From Bacillota bacterium (GTDB lineage: Bacteria; Bacillota; Desulfotomaculia; Desulfotomaculales; VENG01): a DNA stretch of 64,000 nt. Below the pieces are notes generated by a model. It saw only the letters and a program-made list of their open reading frames with translations. It was not told the origin of the DNA and ran no database searches. Location: positions 389,889 through 453,888 of the forward strand of contig VENG01000001.1 of NCBI GenBank assembly GCA_009711705.1, in the 5' to 3' direction. Numbering within the stretch: position 1 is the stretch's first letter; each line of letters starts with the position of its first letter. Below, piece after piece: positions 38,006 through 46,728 of the stretch. The position numbers and the translations under genes were made by a program.

Positions 38006-38053
38006 AATCGGGGCAATTTGTCATGTAATAACCAATCAAAGGAAGGTGAGAAA

Positions 38054-38308
38054 ATGGACAAGCCGAGACATAAGGTTATCAGTAAATCAGGCACGCTGAC
38101 TATACCGGCAGATATCCGGAGGGAATATAGTTTCCTGGGTGGCACGGCAGTTGATATTACCGTCAAGGAAGGGACGCTGGTGGTAAGTCCCCACACACCG
38201 CGCTGCGTCTTTTGCCAGGGTAGTGAAAATGTAGGTATGTATACCGGCAGGAGCGTGTGCCAGAGTTGCGTGGCGAAGATGTCCGAGGAGGTCGGAACTG
38301 ATGGATGA
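38054..38308 (+). CDS. AbrB/SpoVT-like protein with a zinc-type tail
   Basis: 84 residues. The N-terminal half is a swapped-hairpin AbrB-type DNA-binding domain (HKVISKSGTLTIPADIRREY). The C-terminal half has two CxxC-type pairs (CVFCQGSENVG; CQSCVAKM), probably binding zinc. GGAAGGTG precedes the ATG at 38054; the frame upstream to 38018 has no site. A likely transcription regulator of the early region; the combination is compact and uncommon. Confidence 0.7.
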   Translation: MDKPRHKVISKSGTLTIPADIRREYSFLGGTAVDITVKEGTLVVSPHTPRCVFCQGSENVGMYTGRSVCQSCVAKMSEEVGTDG

Positions 38309-38966
38309 GGCGACCATGAAGGCTAAAGTTGACGAGTATGCCAAGTGGGTTAACCTTGCGGCTGAAGCCAAAATAGAGATTGACAGGTTAAAGGCAGAGT
38401 TTCAAAAGCAAGCATTGGATGCCCTGGAGAACAAAAAAGTTAAACAGGTGGAGTTCTGGGGGAACGATAACGCTAAAGTGGAAGTGACAACCAGCGAAAC
38501 TTTAAAATTAGTATCTTACGAATTCTTGAAGCAGGCCATTGGAGAAGTGCTGGTTAAAGATTTCGTAAAAGCCGAACCTAAATATAAGCTTTCGGAACCC
38601 TTTAAGCGCCTGCTGACAGCAGTGTTTCAGGGCGATTACATAGAGCAATCGGTGGATGATGTGATCGCTCAAATAACCAGCGACGAAAAGACTAAAAAGA
38701 CGCTCAAAAAGAAGCTTAAGGGTAACTGGAAAAAGGACATTGTTCACTTAAAGAACATCGCCGGGCTTGATGATAGCGATGCTGAGCACTTTGCATACTT
38801 CGTGAAAGAAGCTAAGAATCATGAAAGCATAGTTAATCTGCTGGAGGCAGCCGGCTATAAGGTTGGCAGCCAGGAATTCAAGGAAGCCTTGAAAAGAATC
38901 AGGCACGCCGTGATTGTTGATGAAGGGATCAAGGTTGGTCTGGAAGTCGAGGAAGTGACGGCATGA
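38301..38966 (+). CDS. Early phage protein, coiled-coil N-terminus
   Basis: 221 residues, highly charged. The first 55 form a likely helix/coiled coil (AAEAKIEIDRLKAEFQKQAL); the remainder is mixed helix with many Lys. By position and length it could play the part of a Gam-like DNA-end protector, but I see no Gam motif. It overlaps its neighbours by 8 and 4 bases. Confidence 0.6.
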   Translation: MDEATMKAKVDEYAKWVNLAAEAKIEIDRLKAEFQKQALDALENKKVKQVEFWGNDNAKVEVTTSETLKLVSYEFLKQAIGEVLVKDFVKAEPKYKLSEPFKRLLTAVFQGDYIEQSVDDVIAQITSDEKTKKTLKKKLKGNWKKDIVHLKNIAGLDDSDAEHFAYFVKEAKNHESIVNLLEAAGYKVGSQEFKEALKRIRHAVIVDEGIKVGLEVEEVTA

Positions 38967-39055
38967 GGCTGGCAGATAAAATGGCTTACGTCTTTATAGG
39001 GTTTACCGCCGGTTACCTGGTGGCGGCCCTGGTCGTTGCAAGGCACTGGATGTGA
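38963..39055 (+). CDS. Very small phage membrane peptide
   Basis: 30 residues, MRLADKMAYVFIGFTAGYLV and onward, one membrane helix. The ATGA overlap with the upstream stop and the adjacent next gene (9 bases) support translation. Function unknown. Confidence 0.5.
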   Translation: MRLADKMAYVFIGFTAGYLVAALVVARHWM

Positions 39056-39064
39056 GGTGAAAAC

Positions 39065-39436
39065 GTGGCCAAAAAGAAAAATAACCGGGGCTTCTCCGAA
39101 GAGGAGAAAGCCCTAGTTGCACATTTAAAAGAAAAAATGAAAGAGCGCGGGGTAAATAAGTTCCCCCGGGACTGGCATTTAAAACAGCTTTCCGTCGCCC
39201 GTAACATGCTGGCCGGCGAAAATGCCCCGGAGGTCGAGCAGTGGGAGGCATGTATTGACTGGCTTTTTAAGGACCGGTACTGGAAGGATAAGGTTGATCA
39301 CCTGGCACGGGTGGAGGCGTTGTGGCCCAAATATGTGTTGAAGGGGGGCGTAAACAGTGGCGGAACAAGCAAGAGAAGTACCCCGCAGCGGGGAAGCTAC
39401 GGCGGAAGCCTCTATGATGAAGGGCTGCCCCTATGA
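39065..39436 (+). CDS. Phage protein upstream of helicase loader
   Basis: 123 residues. The section MKERGVNKFPRDWHLKQLSV with ACIDWLFKDRYWKDKVDHLA resembles the C-terminal ends of phage replication-initiator and DnaD-like proteins, which recruit the helicase loader. That reading fits its 80-base overlap with a DnaC-like gene. GTG start behind GAGGTG. No full initiator domain is present, so the assignment is tentative. Confidence 0.55.
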   Translation: MAKKKNNRGFSEEEKALVAHLKEKMKERGVNKFPRDWHLKQLSVARNMLAGENAPEVEQWEACIDWLFKDRYWKDKVDHLARVEALWPKYVLKGGVNSGGTSKRSTPQRGSYGGSLYDEGLPL

Positions 39437-40115
39437 AAGATGTGATGGTTCCGGATGGGTGTATGTTGGCTCGAATACGGTACGCGAGTGCCAGTGTAAG
39501 AAGGATTGGCGAAAACGGGCCAGGATAGAAAAACTTTTCAGCGTATCAGGAATCCCCAAGCGGTACCAGGACAGGACACTTAAAGGTTTTAAAGGTGAGC
39601 GCCAGCCGGCTGCCTATAAGTCTGCTTTGCGCTACGTTGAGCGCTACCGTGAACTTGCCGGAGAAAATAAAAACGGCTTATGCCTGGTGGGGCCGACCGG
39701 TACCGGCAAAAGTCACCTGGCTTTCGGGATCGTCAATGAATTAATAAAGCAATCAGTGGCCGCAGTTGTGGGAGTGGTACCGGATCTGTTGGATTCTCTG
39801 AGGCCCAAAGAAGGCGGAAATGCGGCGGCGGAAGAGCGGCTTGAGATCCTTAAAACGGCTGACCTGGTTCTTCTAGATGACCTGGGAGCGGAAAGAGGAT
39901 CGGACTGGGCGGTGGAGCGCTTGTACCTTATTTTAAATGCCAGGTACGTGGAGCAGCTACCAACAATCATTACAACCAACGTGCCACTGGAGAATATGGA
40001 AGTGGACGAATACGGAAACACAGTGCTGGCATGGGAACGCATTGTCTCACGGATAAAGGAAATGTGTTACGTGCTGGCGGTGGATGGAGACGATTTCAGA
40101 AGGGGGATGCGGTAA
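39357..40115 (+). CDS. DnaC/IstB-like helicase-loader ATPase
   Basis: 252 residues. An N-terminal Cys cluster (CPYERCDGSGW and VRECQCKKDW) resembles a zinc finger. The AAA+ core has Walker A GPTGTGKSHL, Walker B LVLLDDLGAE, sensor motif IITTNVP and a C-terminal Arg (RIVSRIKEM). It should load a replicative helicase. GTG start behind AAGGGGGG. Mu itself has no such gene and relies on host PriA/DnaC, so this phage may recruit the host helicase more directly. Confidence 0.85.
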   Translation: MAEQAREVPRSGEATAEASMMKGCPYERCDGSGWVYVGSNTVRECQCKKDWRKRARIEKLFSVSGIPKRYQDRTLKGFKGERQPAAYKSALRYVERYRELAGENKNGLCLVGPTGTGKSHLAFGIVNELIKQSVAAVVGVVPDLLDSLRPKEGGNAAAEERLEILKTADLVLLDDLGAERGSDWAVERLYLILNARYVEQLPTIITTNVPLENMEVDEYGNTVLAWERIVSRIKEMCYVLAVDGDDFRRGMR

Positions 40116-40432
40116 TGCTAACTTTCGGCAATGATGGAAAGATGTATGCAGGTAATTATGATATGGCTTGCATTTTACAGGATAAGAGAACCGGTAAGTA
40201 TCATGCGGCGTACTTGGAGGAATGTCCGGAGACAGCCAAAAACAGGCTTTTAAAGGATGTCGGTTGTGTAAAAGTAAGGATTCTCATGCACCGCAAAAAC
40301 GGAACGAACAATGTAAGTGAATCTAAGTCCCACCTGGAACAGCTTAAGCAAATGGTTAGCTTGCCGGATAAAAATATGCTGCCGGATGCCATAGAATGGG
40401 ACGGTAATATTGAAACAGTGTTGATGCTGTAA
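40115..40432 (+). CDS. Phage protein of unknown function
   Basis: 105 residues. The ATG at 40115 overlaps the loader stop (TAATG) with AGGGGG upstream; the longer frame from 40031 only shadows the loader gene. The N-terminal half is probably beta (MLTFGNDGKMYAGNYDMACI) and the C-terminal half helical. No family recognised. Confidence 0.55.
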   Translation: MLTFGNDGKMYAGNYDMACILQDKRTGKYHAAYLEECPETAKNRLLKDVGCVKVRILMHRKNGTNNVSESKSHLEQLKQMVSLPDKNMLPDAIEWDGNIETVLML

Positions 40433-40836
40433 TGGCCAGAATTACTAAGTCACAGATGCGAATGATTTGGGCCTCGGCCAGAGAGCTGGATCTGGATGAG
40501 GATTTACTACGCACCACTATAAGAAATGTTACCGGGTCCAGCAGTATATCCAACCTTACCAAAGCTCAGGCCAAGAATGTCATTGATCACTTGCAAAGAT
40601 TTAAGGGCCGAGAGCCGGAAATGAATATGGCCTCTAACAGGCAAAAGTGGAAAATAAAGCAGCTGGCCAGTCAGCTGGGCTGGGACAATAACCCTAAGCG
40701 GTTGTCCGGTTTTGTCAAAAAGTACGCGGGTGTGGAGAATATGGAGTGGATTACGGCTGACATGGCCTGGCGTATTATAGAGGGGCTTAAGAAAATAAGG
40801 GATCGCCAGCAAAGAGAGGGTTGCTGTAATGATTGA
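40432..40836 (+). CDS. GemA / Mu gp16-like regulator (DUF1018)
   Basis: 134 residues with the two-part layout of the Mu GemA/gp16 family: ITKSQMRMIWASARELDLDE with LTKAQAKNVIDHLQR in the first half, and SNRQKWKIKQLASQLGW with WITADMAWRIIEGLKKI in the second. In Mu the family modulates host gene expression and DNA supercoiling. It starts in a TAATG overlap and sits in the early region, as in Mu. Confidence 0.85.
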   Translation: MARITKSQMRMIWASARELDLDEDLLRTTIRNVTGSSSISNLTKAQAKNVIDHLQRFKGREPEMNMASNRQKWKIKQLASQLGWDNNPKRLSGFVKKYAGVENMEWITADMAWRIIEGLKKIRDRQQREGCCND

Positions 40837-41023
40837 GCTTGAGTTAAAAGAAATGTATTTCGCCGCCGGAGTAAAGAAGATAACCGGCCCTTATGTCGGG
40901 GCCATGCGTGACACCTACGAGGAGGCTTTGAAGGACCTAAGGGAATTTTTATTTGATCACAATTGCAAGGCCGGTGATTATGGCGAAATAAAGAGAAGGT
41001 ATGTTGCAAGTGAAAAGGAGTAG
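40829..41023 (+). CDS. Small phage protein
   Basis: 64 residues (MIELELKEMYFAAGVKKITG and on), likely one alpha/beta unit. It overlaps the GemA-like gene by 8 bases behind AGAGAGGG. No function known. Confidence 0.5.
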   Translation: MIELELKEMYFAAGVKKITGPYVGAMRDTYEEALKDLREFLFDHNCKAGDYGEIKRRYVASEKE

Positions 41024-41029
41024 ATGTAA

Positions 41030-41242
41030 ATGTGGGACATGCCGCCGAAGAAAAGGAAGCGTTTTGGCTGGTGTAGGTATCACCGATTATGGGTAACAGT
41101 AAAGCAGGCGCGAAAGGCAAGATGTTTGGAGAGTGAATGTCCGCATTTTAAAAAAAACAAGAATCACCAGCTGTGGAGGCTAAAAAACAAGCGTACTGCG
41201 GAAAGTGACGCAGTTGACAACGCCAAAGAATGTAAAGTATAA
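41030..41242 (+). CDS. Small basic phage protein with Cys pairs
   Basis: 70 residues, very basic (PPKKRKRFGWCRYHRLWVTV), with Cys and His spaced as in a zinc-binding module (CRYH and CLESECPHF). AAAAGGAG lies before the ATG. Perhaps a nucleic-acid-binding early protein. Confidence 0.5.
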   Translation: MWDMPPKKRKRFGWCRYHRLWVTVKQARKARCLESECPHFKKNKNHQLWRLKNKRTAESDAVDNAKECKV

Positions 41243-41257
41243 AAGGGGTGGTGCCGG

Positions 41258-41566
41258 TTGGAAATAGTTGAATGGATGAACGAAATAGATTCCACCGACC
41301 TTCCTCAACCATACCGTGACCTGGCGTATCTAATCGGCATGGAAAATACATTGAAGGTGGCAGATAAGTTTAGCGGCACCGCCATATATTTTCCCAAGCT
41401 GGATGCGGTTTTGAGAAAGGTTCGGGATGGTAAGATAAAAGAGGAGTTCCGGGGTGATAACTACAAAGAGTTGGCCAGGAAGTATGGCCTTACGGAGGTT
41501 TGGGTCAGGCAGATTTTAGCGGAGCAGGATACCGGCCCGACTCTCATGGATTTTGGTTTAAAGTAA
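41258..41566 (+). CDS. Mor-family transcription activator
   Basis: 102 residues matching the Mor/C family: the N-terminal dimerisation part (YRDLAYLIGMENTLKVADKF, SGTAIYFPKLDAVLRKV) and the C-terminal helix-turn-helix (YKELARKYGLTEVWVRQILA). In Mu, Mor and C turn on middle and late transcription. Here it lies last before a terminator and the late genes, so it is likely the late-operon activator. TTG start behind GGGGTGG. Confidence 0.88.
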   Translation: MEIVEWMNEIDSTDLPQPYRDLAYLIGMENTLKVADKFSGTAIYFPKLDAVLRKVRDGKIKEEFRGDNYKELARKYGLTEVWVRQILAEQDTGPTLMDFGLK

Positions 41567-41610
41567 ATTCCTAAAGTACTTTATTTGATAAGTGCATCTG
41601 AAATATATAG

Positions 41611-41640
41611 AATCCCAGTCATAAGGACTGGGATTTTTTT
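41611..41640 (+). terminator. Terminator between early and late regions
   Basis: AATCCCAGTC (41611-41620) pairs perfectly with GACTGGGATT (41626-41635), followed by a T run to 41640. It separates the Mor gene from the first late gene by 15 bases. Late transcription must start right beside it or read through. Confidence 0.85.
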
Positions 41641-41654
41641 ATTGGAGGGGTTGC

Positions 41655-41987
41655 ATGCCAGATATGCCGGCAGAACTATACAAGCCAACAACTATCATTT
41701 TATTTGGTCTTTTATGCGGGGCCGCCGGGGTAATTGCCTATTTCTTAAAAGACATACGGCAAGCAGTAAAAGAAAAGCACCAAGAGCAGGATGGAAAAAT
41801 TGAAAAGCTGCAGGTAGACTTTGCCGACATGAAGGCTAACCTTCCCCGGCAGTATGTATTACGGGATGACTTTATTAGAGCCATCGCGGCACTGGACAAT
41901 AAAGTAGATAACATAGGAAAGGAAATAACCGAAATATCTAAGAGTTTAAACCAGATAATTGGAGGAGATACGCATGGCAGGTCTTGA
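41655..41987 (+). CDS. Mu gp25-like membrane/coiled-coil protein (DUF2730-like)
   Basis: 110 residues: one N-terminal membrane helix (TIILFGLLCGAAGVIAYFLK) and a long coiled coil to the end (EKLQVDFADMKANLP, ALDNKVDNIGKEITEISKSL). Shape and place just before the terminase genes match Mu gp25. The role is unknown; a membrane-anchored lysis or packaging accessory is possible. TGGAGGGG precedes the start. Confidence 0.65.
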   Translation: MPDMPAELYKPTTIILFGLLCGAAGVIAYFLKDIRQAVKEKHQEQDGKIEKLQVDFADMKANLPRQYVLRDDFIRAIAALDNKVDNIGKEITEISKSLNQIIGGDTHGRS

Positions 41988-42279
41988 AAAGTATGAAGCT
42001 CGCATTGCCCGGGGGCAGATCATGCATATTCTTAAAATAGCCTACCCGGGGCCGGCAAGTTTAGAGCTACTGGAAACCACGTTAAATGACCGCAAATACC
42101 CTTCATCACCTGCGGTGCTCAAAGGTTATCTTGATTACCTGGCTGATAAGGGCTACGTAAAAGTATGGGAAGAGCATGACGATATGATGGGCGTAGAAAG
42201 GACGCTGGCAAAGTTAAACGCCGCGGGAATAGATCTTTTAGAAAGAAGCCTCCCGGCAGATCCCGGGGTGGTGCTTTAA
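41974..42279 (+). CDS. Mu gp26-like winged-helix protein
   Basis: 101 residues. The ATG at 41974 has GGAGGAG upstream and overlaps the previous gene by 14 bases. The fold looks like a winged helix (GPASLELLETTLNDRKYPSS, LKGYLDYLADKGYVKVWEEH). It lies before the small terminase gene as Mu gp26 does. Function not established. Confidence 0.65.
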   Translation: MAGLEKYEARIARGQIMHILKIAYPGPASLELLETTLNDRKYPSSPAVLKGYLDYLADKGYVKVWEEHDDMMGVERTLAKLNAAGIDLLERSLPADPGVVL

Positions 42280-42831
42280 GTGGGAGGAAAAAAAACTCGC
42301 AAACACTACAAGGTATCAAAATTACCGGACAACCTAGTGGAGGCAGTAAATAAAAAGCTGGTGGAAGGATATACCTACCAGGATATAGCTGAGTATCTAA
42401 CAGAGCTGGGGCATAAAATCGGTAAGAGTTCAGTGCAACGATATGGGAAAGATTTTATGTCCAGGCTAGAGCGATTAAGAGTTGTAAAGGAGCAAGCTAA
42501 ATCCATTGTAGACTCTAACCCTGATGCTCCGGCCACGGAAATGGCGGAAGCTGCTAACCAGTTATCTATGCAGCTGATAATGGAATTTTTAATGAAGGTG
42601 GATATCACGGACCTGGAAGAGGCTAAGGTGACGGAAATCTTCAAAGTCCTTGCGAAACTAGAGTCTTCCGGGGTGAGCAGAGAAAAGCTTAAATTTACCT
42701 TTAATAAGGGTGTCGAGGCCGCAGCAAATAAAATAAAGGAAGCTTTGAGAAGTGAAGTAACATCTGACCCAGATCTTGTGGCTAAGCTGTATACAATGGT
42801 TGACCAAAAGGCTAAGGAAGTGAGCCAGTGA
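42280..42831 (+). CDS. Small terminase subunit, Mu gp27-like (DUF3486)
   Basis: 183 residues. The N-terminal helix-turn-helix (TYQDIAEYLTELGHKIGKSS) recognises the packaging site; the central and C-terminal parts are helical and oligomerising (SMQLIMEFLMKVDITDLEEA). GTG start directly after the previous stop, behind GGGGTGG. It overlaps the large terminase by 4 bases and works with it in packaging phage DNA together with flanking host DNA. Confidence 0.8.
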   Translation: MGGKKTRKHYKVSKLPDNLVEAVNKKLVEGYTYQDIAEYLTELGHKIGKSSVQRYGKDFMSRLERLRVVKEQAKSIVDSNPDAPATEMAEAANQLSMQLIMEFLMKVDITDLEEAKVTEIFKVLAKLESSGVSREKLKFTFNKGVEAAANKIKEALRSEVTSDPDLVAKLYTMVDQKAKEVSQ

Positions 42832-44456
42832 GCATCTTAACTGACCTGGTAGGAGAACAGTCGTATAAGCCTTTTTTGGATTACTGCCGGGATCACATAA
42901 TCCTGGACAGTGGCCAGAAGTATGATCCGCTGAACCGCAAGTGCATGGAAGAGATCTTTGAGGCATACAACTCTCACCCTCACATCACCATAGAAAAAGG
43001 GGCGCAAACCGGATTTTCTACTATAGCCATTGCCCATTCTTTATATATGGCGGACGTGCAGGGCCGGACAGTTATATATTATCTACCCACTGACAAGATG
43101 GCCAGGGACTTCGGTCCCACCCGTTTTGATCCTTATATAAACCGCAGCCCCTACTTAAAGGAGCGACTGTCTGGAACCGACCAGGTAGGACTAAAACAAA
43201 TAGGAACTCATTTTTTATATATTCGCGGCCTGGTCTCTAAGACCGGTGCTATATCCATACCGGCGGACGAAATAAAGTTTGACGAAGTTGCCTTGATTGA
43301 CCCGGACAACATGGAGTTAGCGCAAGACCGCATTAGTGCCTCCGACCTTGCCTGGCAAAAATATTTTTCAGTGGCTCTGTTTCCGGAAGATGGTACTGAT
43401 GAACTTTACAGGGCCAGCGATATGCGCAAGTGGTTTGTTCGCTGTGGGAGCTGCAACCGCGAGTCGCCGGTGGAAGAAGATTTTCCTGAGAACTTTGTGA
43501 AAAAAGACGGCGTGGTTATGTTGGTTTGCCCCAAATGCGGTAAGCAGTTGAACGTAGAAAACGGGCACTGGGTGGCTGAGCACCCGGAACGAGTAGACCG
43601 CAGAGGTTACCGGGTACCTCAGTTAATCATTCCAAGTTTAAAACTGGACCTGATATGGAGCCGCTGGCAGGTTGCTAAAGATAAGCCTAGCAAGCTGGCC
43701 ACATTCAACCGTAGTGTTCGCTCTATTCCAGACAGTGGCAATATGCAGCCGGTAAGCCCGGAAGCATTGCGTAGGGTTGAAGAGTATAGTGAGCATCACT
43801 TTATGGACCGCAGTGATGAAATCACGGGAATTGGTATAGACATGGGGGATAAAGCGCACGTGGCTGTAGCAGCGCCATACGGTATTGACGGCATGTGCTG
43901 CCTGACGTTTTTTGAATTGGATGTTGAAGACCTGGTGGAGCTTATACAGTCTCTGGAAAGACCGTTTAACGTAGGCGCATTGGTTATTGATGCTATGCCA
44001 TATAAAACTGACAGCAAGCGAGTGGTGAGGGCTCTGGAAAGGGCTACGGGGTATATTCAATACTTTAAAGGGGACGAGTTAAAAGAGGGTGTTGAGGGTG
44101 AGGACGCCCGGGCGGTTAATAAGGTGACTGTTGACCGTAATGAATCCCTGGATGAGACTACGGATTTGTTTGCAGCTAACCCACCTGCCGCTCTTCTCCC
44201 CCAGCCGCGCACTCCGGGTGAGGAGGAAATCTATAAAACTGTAAAAAGACATCTTTTGAAATTGGTAAAGGAAGAAGTTGAGGAAGGCGGCGAAAAGCGC
44301 ATCCGGTATAAGAGGAATGTGCCCAACCACTTCGGAATGGCAATTAATTCAGCGCGGATAGCTTTATATTTAGCAGTAGGTAGGCGGATGCAGTTGGGGC
44401 CGATGGAATATGAAACCGTACAGCGCAGGCGCTTTACCCGAAGGGGGGCATATTAA
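42828..44456 (+). CDS. Large terminase subunit, Mu gp28-like
   Basis: 542 residues. ATPase N-domain with a Walker-A-like loop EKGAQTGFSTIA and acidic motif KFDEVALIDPDN. A zinc-ribbon insert (VRCGSCNRESP, LVCPKCGKQLN). C-terminal RNase-H-like nuclease with the metal Asp in TGIGIDMGDKAHVAV and LVIDAMPYKTD. It drives DNA into the head and cuts it. GTG start overlapping the small subunit stop. Confidence 0.88.
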   Translation: MSILTDLVGEQSYKPFLDYCRDHIILDSGQKYDPLNRKCMEEIFEAYNSHPHITIEKGAQTGFSTIAIAHSLYMADVQGRTVIYYLPTDKMARDFGPTRFDPYINRSPYLKERLSGTDQVGLKQIGTHFLYIRGLVSKTGAISIPADEIKFDEVALIDPDNMELAQDRISASDLAWQKYFSVALFPEDGTDELYRASDMRKWFVRCGSCNRESPVEEDFPENFVKKDGVVMLVCPKCGKQLNVENGHWVAEHPERVDRRGYRVPQLIIPSLKLDLIWSRWQVAKDKPSKLATFNRSVRSIPDSGNMQPVSPEALRRVEEYSEHHFMDRSDEITGIGIDMGDKAHVAVAAPYGIDGMCCLTFFELDVEDLVELIQSLERPFNVGALVIDAMPYKTDSKRVVRALERATGYIQYFKGDELKEGVEGEDARAVNKVTVDRNESLDETTDLFAANPPAALLPQPRTPGEEEIYKTVKRHLLKLVKEEVEEGGEKRIRYKRNVPNHFGMAINSARIALYLAVGRRMQLGPMEYETVQRRRFTRRGAY

Positions 44457-46004
44457 GTGGCACAAATACTAGGACCGGACGGCAATCCGATGAACTCAAA
44501 AAGACCGATAACTAGAGAAGTCGCCGTTGCCTCAATACGGGACAAGTTTTCCGGATACCCTTCCCGTAACCTAACTCCGGAGCGCCTAGCGGCAATATTC
44601 CGCGAGGCTGATCAGGGCGATATATACAGACAGGCAGAGTTGTTTGAGGAGATGGAGGAAAAGGATACGCACCTTTACTCCATACTACAAACCAGGAAGA
44701 ACAGTGTGCTGGGCCTGGACTGGGAAATAATGCCCTACTCAGACGATCAGGGTGATGTGAAAGTAGCGGATATGGTGCGGGATGCTTTTGAGTTTGAAGG
44801 ATTGGAAAACGCCCTGTTAGATCTTTTAGATGCCATAGGTAAAGGTTTCGGTGTTACTGAGATTATGTGGCAAATAAAAGAGAGTAAAGTGGGAGTTGAA
44901 AAGCTAAAGTGGGTACACCAAAAAAGGTTTAGGTTTGATGACTTTGACCACCTTCGATTATTAACTGAAAATGACATGGCTCATGGAATAGAACTGCCTA
45001 AAAACAAGTTCGTGATTCATAAGTATAAAGCTAAGTCAGGACACCCATCCAGGGCCGGGGTGCTTAGAGTTTGTTCGTGGATGTACCTTTTTAAGAATTA
45101 CAACATAAAAGATTGGGTAACTTTTGCGGAAGTATTTGGGATGCCCATACGTCTTGGTAAATACGATACAGGTACTAGCAAAGAGGATAAAGAGGCTTTA
45201 ATTCAAGCTGTTACGCAGTTAGGTACTGACGCTGCCGGCATTATTAGTAAGTCTACTGAGATTGAGTTCGTGGAGTCGGTAAAGAGGTCCGATAATATAT
45301 ACGAGGTATTGGCCGAATTTTGCAACCGGGAAATGTCTAAAGCAGTGTTGGGGCAGACCCTGACCACTGATGTGGGTTCTACCGGTAGTTATGCAGCAAG
45401 CAAGACTCATAATGAAGTGCGCCACGATCTAAAAGAAGCTGACTGTAAGGCGCTGGCTGAGACATTACGTAAGTACCTGGTTAGGCCGCTGGTGCTTTTT
45501 AATATACCCAATGCCGATTTGACCAGGCTGCCCTGGGTAAGGTTTAAATATGAACCGCCGGAAGACCTGGAGAGGACATCTAAAATATATAAAACAGTAG
45601 TGACCGATATGGGTTTGCCGGTGGCTAAAGATCATATGTATGAAAAGTTTGGAATACCCAAGCCCGGAGATGGTGACGAACTGTTAACCCCTCCCTCTCC
45701 TTCTACACCGCTACCTATGAAAAAAGGGTTGGAAAGCATGATTATGCTGGCCATGTCGAACAAAGAAGGCAGCCAGCAAAGTATTGATGGTCTGGCGGAT
45801 CGCTCGCTTAGGGAAAGCCTACCGGCTTTAAGACAAATGTTGGAGCCGGTAATTGAAGCGGTGAAAAATGCATCCTCCCCGGAGGAGTTAAGAGAGGGGC
45901 TGGCAGAGCTTTATAACCAAATGGACGAGACCGACCTAGAGGACTTAATGGCCCGGTCCATGTTTGTGGCCGATCTCTATGGCAGGTGGGTTGCTGATGA
46001 GTGA
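44457..46004 (+). CDS. Portal protein, Mu gp29-like (DUF935)
   Basis: 515 residues. DUF935-type portal: NSVLGLDWEIMPYSDDQGD in the wing region, the helical stem (WMYLFKNYNIKDWVTFAEVF) and the conserved segment GQTLTTDVGSTGSYAASKTH. It forms the dodecameric gate at the head vertex. GTG start behind GGGGGG, immediately after the terminase stop. Confidence 0.9.
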   Translation: MAQILGPDGNPMNSKRPITREVAVASIRDKFSGYPSRNLTPERLAAIFREADQGDIYRQAELFEEMEEKDTHLYSILQTRKNSVLGLDWEIMPYSDDQGDVKVADMVRDAFEFEGLENALLDLLDAIGKGFGVTEIMWQIKESKVGVEKLKWVHQKRFRFDDFDHLRLLTENDMAHGIELPKNKFVIHKYKAKSGHPSRAGVLRVCSWMYLFKNYNIKDWVTFAEVFGMPIRLGKYDTGTSKEDKEALIQAVTQLGTDAAGIISKSTEIEFVESVKRSDNIYEVLAEFCNREMSKAVLGQTLTTDVGSTGSYAASKTHNEVRHDLKEADCKALAETLRKYLVRPLVLFNIPNADLTRLPWVRFKYEPPEDLERTSKIYKTVVTDMGLPVAKDHMYEKFGIPKPGDGDELLTPPSPSTPLPMKKGLESMIMLAMSNKEGSQQSIDGLADRSLRESLPALRQMLEPVIEAVKNASSPEELREGLAELYNQMDETDLEDLMARSMFVADLYGRWVADE

Positions 46005-46728
46005 GATAAAGTTGGAGCCACTTCCATTTAAAGAAGCTATAGACTTTTTCAAGGGTAAGGTCACGTTAACCCCAAAAGAGTTTTCTGAGTTAGAAGAAGA
46101 GTGTAAGGCAAAGGCTTTTACTATTAGCGGAATAGCTAAGCTGGATATATTAAACGATGTAATGCGTGAGCTGCAAAAGGTCTTAGATGAAGGTATTACC
46201 TTTAAGGAGTGGCGGGACAACACAAATAAGATGTTGGAGCAAAAAGGATGGAAAGGGCTGAGTCCTTACAGGGCCGACAATATTTTCAGGACTAACATAC
46301 AGACAGCATATAATGTGGGGGCTTACAAGCGCATGACCAACCCGGATGTGATAGACAGGAGGCCATACTGGATGTATGACGCGGTAAACGATAATCGAAC
46401 CAGGCCCACGCATATGGCTTTAAACCGTAAAGTATTTCCTGCCGGTCATTCTTTTTGGGATACCTGGTATCCGCCCAATGGTTACAGGTGAAGGTGTGGG
46501 GTACAAAGTCTCTCGGAGAGAGATCTAAAAAGGCGGGGCTTAAAAGTAGATGATGAAATACCTAAAATGGTGCAGCCCCCGGGTCAGATGGCCAGAAACT
46601 TAATTCCAGATCCCGGATTCGCACATAACCCAGCCCGAACAGCATGGGAACCGGATATCGGCAAATATCCTCCGAAACTCCAAAAAGCCTACAAGGAGAG
46701 ACAAAAGAGCGGCGTTACAACTCGGTAA
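45997..46728 (+). pseudogene. MuF-like head morphogenesis protein with in-frame TGA
   Basis: From the ATG at 45997 (AGGTGGG upstream) the frame encodes a MuF/SPP1-gp7-type minor head protein: TFKEWRDNTNKMLEQKGWKG, YRADNIFRTNIQTAYNVGAY, YWMYDAVNDNRTRPTHMALN and WYPPNGYR. Then comes TGA (46489-46491), and the same frame continues RCGVQSLSERDLKRRGLKVD to a TAA at 46726-46728. Relatives have Cys-x-Cys here, so TGA stands at the first Cys. Read through, the protein has 243 positions; stopped, 164. It may be a nonsense mutation, a sequencing error, or less likely recoding. Confidence 0.75.

Noticed and set aside
40031..40114. Longer start for the gene ending at 40432
   Set aside because: The upstream part only shadows the helicase-loader gene, while the ATG at 40115 has AGGGGG and a TAATG overlap.
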